Shown here: positions 28,034-36,700 of the stretch, in pieces
Numbering within the stretch: position 1 is the first letter of the stretch
Layout of the letters: each line of letters starts with the position of its first letter
DNA from: Planococcus salinarum
Lineage (GTDB): Bacteria > Bacillota > Bacilli > Bacillales_A > Planococcaceae
Assembly (NCBI RefSeq): GCF_007004625.1
Contig: NZ_ML660049.1
Coordinates: forward strand, 96,504 to 160,503
Length of the DNA: 64,000 bases
Reading direction: 5' to 3'
Notes under the pieces: model-generated
What the model saw: only the letters and a program-made list of their open reading frames with translations
Told to the model about the DNA's origin: nothing
Database searches by the model: none
Translations under genes and position numbers: made by a program

Positions 28034-30056
28034 ATTACCGCCGGAAGAAAGAGAAGAGAAAAAATTGCCGCCGGAAGATGATACATACATTTCAGAAGAA
28101 AAGCAAAAGGAAGTTCTCCAAAGATATGATCCGGAATCCAATACCCGCGATTTATCCGGAATGATGAAACATGTCGTATTTTACGGTTTGCTTGCGTTTG
28201 CACTATTCCAGCTGTATACAGCAATTTTCGGACAGTACACTGCTTACATCCAGCGCTCCATCCACTTGGGCTTTGCGCTGTCATTAATTTTCATCCTGTT
28301 TCCCGCACGGAAACGAAAAGGGGAACGCCATAAAGTTGCCTGGTATGATTTTATCCTTGCATTATTGTCCATCGGTGTCGGTTCCTACTGGCCGATCATG
28401 TACGAGGACCTTGTCTTCCGTATCGGAAGGGTTACAGAACTTGATCTGGCCGTTGGTATTATAGCCGTGCTGTTGACTTTGGAAGCCACAAGAAGAGCAG
28501 TCGGCATGCCAATCACAATAATAGGAGCACTGTTCCTGACATACGCATTTTTCGGGCCTTATTTCCCGGGATTCCTGCGACACAGGGGGCAGGACCTGGA
28601 TTCCTTGATCCAGTTAATGTTTTTCACTACTGATGGCGTTCTCGGAACACCGATTGGGGTTTCCGCGACTTTCATCTTTACATTCCTGCTCTTCGGTTCC
28701 TTCCTTGTGAAAACCGGAGTCGGACAGTATTTCAATGACCTGGCCGTATCGCTGGCCGGCAACTTGACTGGTGGACCTGCAAAAGTGGCCATCTTCTCAA
28801 GTGCCCTGCAGGGAACCATTTCCGGAAGTTCGGTTGCAAACGTTGTAACTTCCGGTTCCTATACAATCCCGATGATGAAAAAACTGGGATACAAAAAGGA
28901 ATTTGCCGGTGGCGTTGAAGCAGCTGCCTCGACAGGCGGGCAATTGATGCCGCCGATCATGGGGGCCGCGGCCTTCCTGATGGTCGAGTTTATCGGGGGC
29001 GTAACTTACTGGGAAATCGCCAAAGCGGCAGCGATTCCTGCACTTCTTTACTTCACCGGTGTTTGGATCATGACACATTTTGAAGCGAAACGGATTGGCT
29101 TGAAAGGGCTTTCTCCAGAAGAAATGCCTGACCGCAAGGAAGTTTTGAAAAAAATCTATTTGCTGACGCCTATTTTCGCAATCATCGTTTTCCTGTTGAT
29201 CGGTATCCCTACGATGCAGGCTGCATTATGGGGGATTGTCCTGACGATTGTCGTAAGCTCATTCAATAAGGAAACCCGACTGAATTTCAAGGACATGATC
29301 CATGCGTTGGTTGATGGTGCCCGCACAGCGCTGGCGGTGGCAGCTGCCACCGCTGCAGCAGGTATAATCGTCGGTGTGGTTGTTAAGACCGGCTTGGGAT
29401 TGAGTCTTGCAAACGGGCTGGTATCGGCTTCAGGCGGAAACGTGCTATTGACCCTGTTCTTTACGATGTTGGCTGCAATTGTTCTTGGTATGGGTTCGCC
29501 GACAACGGCAAACTATGTCATCACATCTACAATTGCCGCTCCCGCAATCATCACTTTGCTGATGCTGGAATATCCTGAAGGGGCTGCAACACCACTCGTA
29601 GTGGCATTGTCGGCGCATCTATTCGTATTCTATTTCGGCATTATTGCCGATATAACGCCGCCGGTTGCACTCGCTGCATTTGCCGCTTCCGGTATTTCTG
29701 GAGGAGAACCCATTCGTACAGGATTTGTAGCCGCGAAACTGGCCATTGCTGCGTTCATCATCCCTTACATGTTCGTACTTTCGCCTTCGCTGTTGATGAT
29801 TGATACGACCTGGCCGGAACTGATATGGGTGCTGATTACCGCCATTACCGGAATGATTGCAATCGGTGCCGGCCTGATCGGCTATTGGTACCGCAAGCTT
29901 TACTGGTTTGAACGAATCATCATTTTCTTTACAGGTCTTGCACTGATCTATCCGGAAGGGTTATCGGATATAATCGGAGCAGCAGTCTTTGTGGCAATGT
30001 TTGTGATCCAATGGATTGCACGCGATAAAAAAGAACCAGAAACTACTGAAGCATAA
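28023..30056 (+). CDS. TRAP transporter fused permease (DctQ-DctM, TAXI type)
   Basis: This ~677-aa multi-pass membrane protein drives secondary uptake using an ion gradient. The N-terminal region corresponds to the small DctQ-like subunit. The large part is the DctM permease with repeated motifs (SSALQGTISGSSVANVVTSGSYTIPMMKK, GQLMPPIMGAAAFLM, GMGSPTTANYVITS, ITPPVALAAFAASGISG). ATG 28023 has AAAGGAG 9 nt upstream; TTG 28020 is an alternative. It ends the operon and the conserved chromosome left of the island. Confidence 0.94.
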   Translation: MSSKLPPEEREEKKLPPEDDTYISEEKQKEVLQRYDPESNTRDLSGMMKHVVFYGLLAFALFQLYTAIFGQYTAYIQRSIHLGFALSLIFILFPARKRKGERHKVAWYDFILALLSIGVGSYWPIMYEDLVFRIGRVTELDLAVGIIAVLLTLEATRRAVGMPITIIGALFLTYAFFGPYFPGFLRHRGQDLDSLIQLMFFTTDGVLGTPIGVSATFIFTFLLFGSFLVKTGVGQYFNDLAVSLAGNLTGGPAKVAIFSSALQGTISGSSVANVVTSGSYTIPMMKKLGYKKEFAGGVEAAASTGGQLMPPIMGAAAFLMVEFIGGVTYWEIAKAAAIPALLYFTGVWIMTHFEAKRIGLKGLSPEEMPDRKEVLKKIYLLTPIFAIIVFLLIGIPTMQAALWGIVLTIVVSSFNKETRLNFKDMIHALVDGARTALAVAAATAAAGIIVGVVVKTGLGLSLANGLVSASGGNVLLTLFFTMLAAIVLGMGSPTTANYVITSTIAAPAIITLLMLEYPEGAATPLVVALSAHLFVFYFGIIADITPPVALAAFAASGISGGEPIRTGFVAAKLAIAAFIIPYMFVLSPSLLMIDTTWPELIWVLITAITGMIAIGAGLIGYWYRKLYWFERIIIFFTGLALIYPEGLSDIIGAAVFVAMFVIQWIARDKKEPETTEA

Positions 30057-30060
30057 AGTG

Positions 30061-30102
30061 AACCCCCCGAAAGCGCTGGTACAGAGCTTTCGGGGGGTTT
30101 TT
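30061..30102 (+). terminator. Rho-independent terminator of the TRAP operon
   Basis: AACCCCCCGAAAGC / GCTTTCGGGGGGTT stem is followed by a T-run. Confidence 0.92.
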
Positions 30103-30120
30103 AGGTTTGGAAATCAACAT

Positions 30121-30155
30121 GAAAAAAGCCGTCACCCGAAGGTGACGGCTTTTTC
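30121..30155. terminator. Bidirectional terminator, probably the original tRNA-Val terminator
   Basis: GAAAAAAGCCGTCACC / GGTGACGGCTTTTTTC-type stem with A- and T-runs. On the minus strand it lies just beyond the truncated tRNA-Val 3' end at 30200, where the native tRNA terminator would sit before island insertion. The gap to 30200 also contains a smaller hairpin (30159-30184, CAGCAGATTTT arms). Confidence 0.75.
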
Positions 30156-30199
30156 TCAGCAGATTTTGTTCCGAAAATCTGCTGTGGGTTTGGCACCCA

Positions 30200-30247
30200 A
30201 TGATTCCTACTGGGCTCGAACCAGCGACCTCTACCCTGTCAAGGTAG
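30200..30247 (-). repeat. Left attachment site: tRNA-Val 3' fragment (48 bp)
   Basis: The sequence is identical to the last 47 bp of the tRNA-Val gene plus one base (48293-48340): acceptor 3' strand, T-arm, variable loop and anticodon arm. The D-arm and 5' acceptor are missing, so it is not a functional tRNA. A G6/C5 hairpin (30246-30262) follows directly inside the island. Confidence 0.93.
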
Positions 30248-30358
30248 GGGGGAACTCCCCCTTCATATTCTGTGGTTTCCTCAGGTCCTAAAAACCTCAA
30301 TATTTATTAAAGAAAATTCACTTTTGTGTCCCGTTGTTTCCTTGGATTATTGCTAGTG

Positions 30359-30376
30359 GGTGACCATTAAGTGACC
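30359..30376 (+). promoter_or_regulatory. Putative integrase arm-type site, left end
   Basis: GGTGACCAT-N3-GTGACC recurs in the same orientation at the other end (48185-48202). Two GTGACC elements at each end, just inside the att repeats, fit arm-binding sites of the tyrosine integrase; this is inference. Confidence 0.5.
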
Positions 30377-30429
30377 GGTATTCCTTTTCACAAGTATGGA
30401 TAAGAAGTAGAAATTTTAATGATGAATAA

Positions 30430-31905
30430 TTAAATATGTTCCTTCGTATATGAATAAACTTTTTGATGTAGAGTTGCATAATAAGCGTACTCAGAATCTT
30501 TTATGCTTATCAAAGGCTTTTGATAATTAATTTCTTTGATTATATTTTCATAAGGATTAAAATGCTTTAAACCCTTGTAAATAATTGTATTAATCTGAGA
30601 TTCTATACTTTGGGTGTTGTCATGGAAATGCTCGATATCGTTACTTTTTTCTAATATCTTAAGTTTTATTAGTTCTTTAATATAGAAAGAGAGAATTTCA
30701 ATTAGCTTATCCAAGGTTTCCCAGATATTTAAATCAACAAACCATTCTGCATCTTCTGCTTTACTTATTAAATAGTGCTTACACCCAAAACTTTTAGAAT
30801 AACTAATTGCTGTTAAATAAAAAGGGTTGTTTAATAACTTTGAGGAATTAACTTCTAGATTTTTAGAAGTAATAAAATTATAACTATTTTCTGGAATCTC
30901 CTTATCAATGTATGTATCCAGATACTGATTGAAATTTTCTTGAAAGTAAAAATGATCCTCCCAATATCTTTTAACCAAAAAATATAAATCAACATTATGA
31001 GTAAGTTTATTATATGTATAAATAGATAAAGAGGGATTAATACCCAAACTTGTATATTTATATTCATCAAGTTCCAGGTCTTTTACAACAGTCAAAAAAT
31101 TATTGAAGTTAAGTTGATTTATAAAAAGGGCCTTTTGAGTATCGATAGTTGCTAGAGTAGAGTCAGTTAATACTTTTAATGTCATTTTATCTTCTTTAAT
31201 TAAAGTAATTTTTTTTGAACTATAAGAATTAATTTTAATGTTACTGAGTTTACTTGCATATTCCAATAAAGGGAAATTTACTATGGGCATACTGTAACGC
31301 ACTTTATCTTCGTTTTTTATAAGAGTGTAATTACTTTCAAAATCATTTTCATGAAATTGCTTATAATCAAAACCCATGCTATATATTTCATCTTTAATAT
31401 TGTAAAAATATTCTTTCCAGCTTTGATTTAGCATTAACCTTACTTGATAAAACTTTTCTGCTTCAAAGAAGAAATCGTCTTTAATTACTTTCAGTTCCTT
31501 AGAGTTCTGTTTTAATGAACTAAAATATGAAACAGAATCATCTAACAACTTCATCTTTAAGTCATTTAGAAATATGTCAGCAAAATTAAGGATTTCATTG
31601 TTCTCAGCGAGTATAAGTTTACAATTTAACATACCATAGCTATCTTTAGTACTTTGATTTTCTTTTACTGTGGGGATAATTGCTGCCTTTGAAGCTAATA
31701 AAATTATAAAATTCTTTATCAATTCACCAGTAATAATTTGAGAAATTGAATAATCTATTTGATTTATATCAAACTGGGGAATATCGATACCAAATACATT
31801 AGAAATTTTATCTAAGTCAGGTTCTTCGTTATCATGGAAAACTTCTTTACTCAATTTCTTGATTTGATCCATAGAATTTCGTAAATGTTCGTAGTAACTT
31901 GCCAC
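30430..31905 (-). CDS. Hypothetical protein, island left end
   Basis: I do not recognise this 491-aa, AT-rich protein. It is soluble, rich in Lys, Asn, Tyr and Phe, with no signal peptide, no clear membrane helix and no obvious nucleotide-binding or nuclease motif. A helical N-terminal region (ASYYEHLRNSMDQIKKLSKEVFHD) is present. GTG 31905 is used because GGAGGG lies 6-7 nt upstream. It is alone and divergent from the helicase operon, the usual place for an accessory or defence gene in such islands. It could be an anti-phage or maintenance factor, but nothing in the sequence proves it. Confidence 0.75.
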   Translation of the reverse strand: MASYYEHLRNSMDQIKKLSKEVFHDNEEPDLDKISNVFGIDIPQFDINQIDYSISQIITGELIKNFIILLASKAAIIPTVKENQSTKDSYGMLNCKLILAENNEILNFADIFLNDLKMKLLDDSVSYFSSLKQNSKELKVIKDDFFFEAEKFYQVRLMLNQSWKEYFYNIKDEIYSMGFDYKQFHENDFESNYTLIKNEDKVRYSMPIVNFPLLEYASKLSNIKINSYSSKKITLIKEDKMTLKVLTDSTLATIDTQKALFINQLNFNNFLTVVKDLELDEYKYTSLGINPSLSIYTYNKLTHNVDLYFLVKRYWEDHFYFQENFNQYLDTYIDKEIPENSYNFITSKNLEVNSSKLLNNPFYLTAISYSKSFGCKHYLISKAEDAEWFVDLNIWETLDKLIEILSFYIKELIKLKILEKSNDIEHFHDNTQSIESQINTIIYKGLKHFNPYENIIKEINYQKPLISIKDSEYAYYATLHQKVYSYTKEHI

Positions 31906-31938
31906 TAATATCCCTCCCAATATTTACTAATGTGCAAC

Positions 31939-32046
31939 GTGTTCCCCCTTTTATCAAGAAGATATTTTATATATTTTACTAAGTTCACTATTATTTTATC
32001 TATTTCTTCATAAAAGTTAAAGAAGAATATGGAACAGGGGGAACAC
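31939..32046. repeat. 10-bp inverted repeat in the divergent intergenic region
   Basis: GTGTTCCCCC (31939-31948) and GGGGGAACAC (32037-32046) are perfect inverted copies 88 bp apart; a GGAAC element directly adjoins the second copy. The 31906-32217 gap otherwise holds AT-rich sequence with no gene. Paired sites between divergent operons suggest an operator or a replication origin for the adjacent helicase. Confidence 0.45.
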
Positions 32047-32217
32047 TTACTCTTCTTTGGAAAAGATATAAAATCATACCGTAATGATGATTAAATGTAA
32101 ATAGCAAAATGAGAGAATTTTATTCGAAGTAATCTCTAAAAAAATCGCCTCCATAATTTCACACTCAAGATATATGTTTATTGAGCAAGTAAAAAAATAT
32201 ATCAGGAGGCGGAAAAA

Positions 32218-32787
32218 ATGAATAACAATGAAAAGGTAATGGAGTTAATTCAAGAAGTGCACGAAAATAAAAATTCAGGTTTTATATTGAATGCATCTGG
32301 ATTAGAAACGCAATTATATTTTAGAGGGGATCTTCCAATTACCCCTGTATCTGGATTGATAATTTGGAAAAAGAAAAACAAGCTTTTAATTAATGGTAAA
32401 TATGAAAATGAGGCCCTAAATCCTAAAATAACTGATGAGGAAGAATCTCTGAATAAATATTTAATCGGAGTTGATGTTAAGAAAAAACAACCAAAGTTAT
32501 ATATCGAATTAAATTCTGAAACACACATTTTCAATTCCAAGACAGTCCCTGAAGCTGGGGAAACTATCTTAGTTTTTTGGGAGACAAACAACACATCTTG
32601 CTTGGTAATTAGTGGAGGGGATTTAGGGGCCAACTTTAATCATGTGACTTTGATAATGTCTACTGATAATTCAATGCGTAAATCCATAAAGTCGATTATT
32701 AGTCCTTACTTATATATGGGAGTCGAACCTATAATTTCTGAAAAACCACATGTATGGAAGGGGTTTGGGAATGGGGAAGAACAGTAG
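32218..32787 (+). CDS. Hypothetical protein upstream of the island helicase
   Basis: The 189-aa protein is not recognised. It reads as a compact, beta-rich soluble protein (GLIIWKKKNKLLINGKYENE, PKLYIELNSETHIF, ETILVFWETNNTSCLVISGGDLGANF). AGGAGG lies 8-9 nt before ATG 32218. The next gene starts inside its last 17 bp, so the two are coupled; a replication accessory or DNA-binding role is plausible from position only. Confidence 0.75.
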   Translation: MNNNEKVMELIQEVHENKNSGFILNASGLETQLYFRGDLPITPVSGLIIWKKKNKLLINGKYENEALNPKITDEEESLNKYLIGVDVKKKQPKLYIELNSETHIFNSKTVPEAGETILVFWETNNTSCLVISGGDLGANFNHVTLIMSTDNSMRKSIKSIISPYLYMGVEPIISEKPHVWKGFGNGEEQ

Positions 32788-34342
32788 AAAAAATAAAAAA
32801 TCCGGTTTCATATCTGAATTCCCTTCATTTTCCCTTGCTGAAGAAATTGATAATAATCATAATTTTGATGAATCTTTTAATAATCTTGATGACTATGACA
32901 AAACTGATTTCATTAATCATTTAAATATTCATAAAACTGTGTCGAAAAATAATACTGAAATGAGTCCTGCAGAAAAGGTGAATGTGAGCAATGAAGTAAA
33001 AGACAGGATCCCAATCATTAAAAACAACAACGAAAAGAAGCTCTCCCTTTATGAACTTGCAAAGATGTTTAGTACTCAATATAACTTTGCGATAATGGAT
33101 AATTGTCTTTTTCATGGGAATGACGGTGTGGGCTATTACTCACTATTAAGTGATTTCGAAGCAGAAAAAATGATTCGAAAAAATACACCACATCATTACA
33201 AGTCTATGATTAACAGAGGTAGTATTAAGGAGATTATAGGTTGGTTGAATTCATTTGAGGATCTTCAAGTCAGTGATGAAGAACTAAGTCGGAATAAGTA
33301 TCACATTAACTTTTCGAATGGAGTATTAGATGTTATTGAAAATCAATTCCTACCCCATTCACTTAAGTATTATTTTACTAGTTATATCAAAGCTGAATAT
33401 CCCAAAGATTCATTGATACAAGGTAATAATTTTGAAAAGTTTATGGTTAATGTTGTTAATGGTGATGTAAATTTATATATGCGGATTCAAGAAGTTTTTG
33501 GATACATCATATCCGAAATTCGGGATATTAAACAGATTGTATATTTTGTAGGAAAGAAAGATAGTGGAAAGTCTATCATGCTTAATTTGTTAGAACAGCT
33601 TATCGGAAAAGATGGATGTTCCCACGTTAGCCTTAGTGATTTTTCAAGTCCGTTCAGTCTTAGCCGACTTCATAATAAAAAGTTAAATACTTGTGGCGAA
33701 ACGGCCGAACTTACTTTGACAAGGTTGGATTTAATTAAGTCTGCTACAGGTAATGACCCTTTAACTGGAGAGCAGAAGTATCAAAATCAGTTTGAATTTA
33801 CAAATCAAGCCGCCATGGTATTTGCAGGAAATGATTTGCCGAATACTAAGGGTGTGGATAAAATGAATGCTTTTATTGAAAGACTTTTGATTATACCTTT
33901 TGATAACCAAATTTCGAAAGAAAAACAAGACATCAATCTTCTGGAAAAATTGAAATCTGAGAAATCGTATATATCTATGTGGGCGGTAGAAGGGTTACAA
34001 AGATTGATTAGTAATAACTTCATTTTTACTGAAAGTGAAAAAGCTAATCTGTATCTGGCTGAATATCTTCAAGAAGAAAACAGCTTCGAAGAGTTTGTAA
34101 ATATTTATTGTAATATTAAACCTAATAAGCGTATTCATTCTTATGTATTAAGGGAGGAATATGAAAATTATTGTATGGCAATTAATGTTACACCGGTTTC
34201 AGAAAAAGTTTTTCACAAAAAGCTCCAAGAAATTAAGGGCGTAAAGCGTGATAGGTTTAGAATAAATGGCGACAATCGTAAAGGTTACTCTGGGATAGAA
34301 TTAAATGAACTTATAACCATGGGAATGGGGGAAGGGCATTGA
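32771..34342 (+). CDS. SF3 helicase / D5-like primase C-terminal protein
   Basis: The 523-aa protein resembles phage- and plasmid-type primase-helicases (P4/D5 family). The D5_N region (YHINFSNGVLDVIENQFLPH, LYMRIQEVFGYIISE) is followed by an SF3 ATPase with Walker A VGKKDSGKS and a later sensor region AAMVFAGNDLPNTKGVDKMNAFIERLLIIPF. The C-terminal winged-helix-like tail ends near GYSGIELN. No primase polymerase domain is evident at the N-terminus. ATG 32771 follows GGAAGGGG by 7 nt. It probably replicates the excised island. Confidence 0.88.
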   Translation: MGKNSRKNKKSGFISEFPSFSLAEEIDNNHNFDESFNNLDDYDKTDFINHLNIHKTVSKNNTEMSPAEKVNVSNEVKDRIPIIKNNNEKKLSLYELAKMFSTQYNFAIMDNCLFHGNDGVGYYSLLSDFEAEKMIRKNTPHHYKSMINRGSIKEIIGWLNSFEDLQVSDEELSRNKYHINFSNGVLDVIENQFLPHSLKYYFTSYIKAEYPKDSLIQGNNFEKFMVNVVNGDVNLYMRIQEVFGYIISEIRDIKQIVYFVGKKDSGKSIMLNLLEQLIGKDGCSHVSLSDFSSPFSLSRLHNKKLNTCGETAELTLTRLDLIKSATGNDPLTGEQKYQNQFEFTNQAAMVFAGNDLPNTKGVDKMNAFIERLLIIPFDNQISKEKQDINLLEKLKSEKSYISMWAVEGLQRLISNNFIFTESEKANLYLAEYLQEENSFEEFVNIYCNIKPNKRIHSYVLREEYENYCMAINVTPVSEKVFHKKLQEIKGVKRDRFRINGDNRKGYSGIELNELITMGMGEGH

Positions 34343-34521
34343 ATTATTCGAAATATCCTCTTGTAATGGATGTATACCATATACAGGAGGTACTAGGTAT
34401 AGGAAGACGGCAAGCGTACGAATTAGTCAATTCAGAACAATTTCATATAGTTCGTATAGGAAAAAGAATAAAAGTGTCAAAGTCAGTTTTCTTTAGCTGG
34501 CTAGAAGGGGAAAATGGATAA
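34339..34521 (+). CDS. xis: Excisionase-like DNA-binding protein (AlpA/HTH_17 type)
   Basis: The 60-aa protein has a MerR-like winged-helix plan: VYHIQEVLGIGRRQAYELVNSEQFHIVRIGKRIKVSKSVFFSWLEG. Such proteins direct excision with the adjacent integrase or act as regulators. TTG 34339 is the start, with GGGGGAAGGG upstream, and it overlaps the helicase stop. A terminator overlaps its stop codon. Confidence 0.85.
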   Translation: MNYSKYPLVMDVYHIQEVLGIGRRQAYELVNSEQFHIVRIGKRIKVSKSVFFSWLEGENG

Positions 34522-34537
34522 TCCATTTTCCTTTTTA
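34509..34537 (+). terminator. Terminator between xis and int
   Basis: GGAAAATGGAT / ATCCATTTTCC is a perfect 11-bp stem with a one-base centre, followed by TTTTT. It covers the xis stop and would limit read-through into int. Confidence 0.8.
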
Positions 34538-34562
34538 ATTTCTGGAAATGGGGGAGAAGAAC

Positions 34563-35723
34563 TTGCAATATTCTGGATCGGTTAGAAAAGAAGGTAGAAA
34601 ATGGTATTATACAATTGAGCTAGGGAAAGACAATTCAGGTAAAAGAAAACAAAAGAAAAAGAGGGGATTCAAGACTAAAAAAGAGGCTCAGATAGCCCTT
34701 TCCCATGCACTTTCTCAAATGAATTCGGGTATATATGTCGAACCTTCAAATCAATTGAGCGAAGTATATTTGAGGCAGTGGCTAGAATTTAAAAAGTCTG
34801 TTATCGCCAGTAGTACCTATAACACATATAAAATTAATTTAGAAAAGCATATCATTCCTGCAATAGGAACTTTTCCGATATCAAAAATTACCCCCTCTCA
34901 AATTCAAAAATTTTATCAACTTTTGATAAATGAAAAGCAAATGAACCATAATACAATAAGAAAAATCCATAGTATTTTAGTTAATTCTTTTGACAGAGCC
35001 GTAAAGTATGAGTTGATAGCAAAAAATCCAGCAAAACTTGTTGAAGCTCCTCGTGAAATGAAGAATGAAGTTACTGTGTGGGATTTAGACGAAGTATGGA
35101 AGTTTTTAAATGTAGCAAAAGATTCGCCATACTATATGGTCTATTTAATAGCATTAAATACGGGGATGCGCCAAGGTGAAATTCTGGGTTTATCATGGAA
35201 TGAAGTTGATTTTGAATCGAAACAAATTAAAGTTACTCAGACTTTAAGAAATGATGGCAAAGTTATTAATCCTACTACAAAAACTGCTGCAGGTAGAAGG
35301 AGTATAGCTGTTCCAGAAGAACTAACAATAGCTTTAAAAAGATTTAAAACGCTTGAAAATACTGAAGAAAACGAGTATATCAATAAAGAAAACTTAGTAT
35401 TGCCGTCTGAAGCGGGCTCTCCGATTAATCCTAGTAATTTAAGGCGGAATTTTATGTCATTGATAAACAGGGCGGGTGTCAAGAAAATACGTTTTCATGA
35501 TCTCCGTCATACTCATGCGACTTTACTGTTGATGCAAGGAGTGCATCCAAAGATTGTTTCAGAAAGGTTAGGCCATGCTGATACTCGCATGACACTAGAT
35601 CGATACAGTCATCTACTACCAAGTATGCAAAAAGAAACAGCACAGAAGTTTGGCGAACTGTTATATGGTGTTCATAAAAAAGTAGAAGATGAAAAAATGA
35701 TAGACAAACGCCTATTGTATTAG
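34563..35723 (+). CDS. int: Tyrosine recombinase / integrase
   Basis: The 386-aa phage-type integrase catalyses site-specific recombination at tRNA-Val. An N-terminal arm-binding domain (RKWYYTIELGKDNSGKRKQKKKRGF) and a SAM-like core-binding domain (residues about 55-140) come first. In the catalytic domain, Arg lies in NTGMRQGEILGL, H-x-x-R in FHDLRHTHATLL, His in RLGHADTRMT and the nucleophile Tyr in LDRYSHLLP. TTG 34563 has GGGGGAG 6 nt upstream; ATG 34548 is possible but has only a weak site. Unusually, int lies about 4.3 kb inside the island rather than next to att. Confidence 0.95.
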   Translation: MQYSGSVRKEGRKWYYTIELGKDNSGKRKQKKKRGFKTKKEAQIALSHALSQMNSGIYVEPSNQLSEVYLRQWLEFKKSVIASSTYNTYKINLEKHIIPAIGTFPISKITPSQIQKFYQLLINEKQMNHNTIRKIHSILVNSFDRAVKYELIAKNPAKLVEAPREMKNEVTVWDLDEVWKFLNVAKDSPYYMVYLIALNTGMRQGEILGLSWNEVDFESKQIKVTQTLRNDGKVINPTTKTAAGRRSIAVPEELTIALKRFKTLENTEENEYINKENLVLPSEAGSPINPSNLRRNFMSLINRAGVKKIRFHDLRHTHATLLLMQGVHPKIVSERLGHADTRMTLDRYSHLLPSMQKETAQKFGELLYGVHKKVEDEKMIDKRLLY

Positions 35724-36062
35724 AATCTCTGGAAAGAAAATAGTTAAGAAATGTATCGTATTAGAAGTGGCAGTTTTAATCAGATAAAAAAAGTATCAAT
35801 CCTTAGCAGATAAGTAATACGTTGTGGATTAAGTTGAAATAAAATGGGGAAAAGGGAAGATGAACCGACCTTATGCTGGGCAGTACAAGTGGTATAATGA
35901 GAAAAACGCGAAGTGAATATTCACTTCGCGTTTTTCTATTTTTAATTAATATAGCCAAAGGGAATGGGGAGTTTTAGCTTTTTTAAACTATACTCTTTTG
36001 CACTCAGTTGTTAGGTAGTGCTATAAAATCGTTATCTTTGGACCTAATTTATTCAAATGGCT
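35724..36062. terminator. Intergenic gap with bidirectional terminator (35902-35936)
   Basis: The 340-bp gap has no supportable gene. It holds a perfect hairpin AAAAACGCGAAGTGAA / TTCACTTCGCGTTTTT at 35902-35936, which separates integrase from the convergent vsr gene. A TATAAT at 35893-35898 sits just before it without a known product. Confidence 0.8.
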
Positions 36063-36476
36063 CTACTTCATTTTAGCTTCTTCTATAAAATTGACAATTT
36101 TGCCGATAACTTGCTCCAGATTTTTTGTCTCATGCTCCCATATTCTTAGGATATTCCATCCATTCTTGTTGTAATAGTTGTTAACTTCGATATCTCTTTC
36201 CATATTTCTAGTCAGTTTTTTCCTCCAAAATTCTTCATTGGTACGTGGGAAATGTCCATGGTCTGGACAATGGTGCCAAAAGCAAGAATCTATAAAAATA
36301 ACTATTTTGTACTTTTTAATCGCAATATCGGGTTTGCCAACTAGATTTTTCACGTTTTTTCTATAACGATAACCTTTATGCCAAAGTAATTTCGAAATTT
36401 TGTTTTCAAGCTTAGATTCCGATTTAATGGATTTCATAATGTTCTTTCTGCCTTCTGAAGAAATAATTCCGGCCAT
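36063..36476 (-). CDS. vsr: Very short patch repair endonuclease Vsr
   Basis: The 137-aa mismatch endonuclease nicks beside T:G mismatches that arise when 5-methylcytosine deaminates. Family features: RKNIMKSIKSE..LENKISKLLWHKGYRYRKNV, the catalytic GKPDIAI (Asp50) and the FIDSCFWHHCPDH metal/histidine motif. It should protect genomes carrying the island's C5-cytosine methyltransferase at 42.8 kb. ATG 36476 follows AAAGGA by about 10 nt; ATG 36485 overlaps that site. It reads opposite to the defence genes on its right. Confidence 0.93.
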   Translation of the reverse strand: MAGIISSEGRKNIMKSIKSESKLENKISKLLWHKGYRYRKNVKNLVGKPDIAIKKYKIVIFIDSCFWHHCPDHGHFPRTNEEFWRKKLTRNMERDIEVNNYYNKNGWNILRIWEHETKNLEQVIGKIVNFIEEAKMK

Positions 36477-36700
36477 ATAAATCATCCTTTAGATAAAATT
36501 CAATCTCTTAAATTCCTATAAATAAATAATTCCCCTTATTAATAATTTAAAACAAGGCTTACTATGTACTAACCTTTTTAAATAAACAATATAGTTTAAC
36601 AGTACTTAATATTGAGAATTCATAGAATTTTTTGAAGTTTTTTGGTGAAATTTATGTTATTATATAGGAAAAAAGATATAAAAAAGGTGGAGTGATTTTG

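Noticed and set aside
32097..32216. CTCAA...TTGAG hairpin before the 189-aa gene as a riboswitch
   Set aside because: The arms are short and the loop AT-rich; no known riboswitch core is visible.
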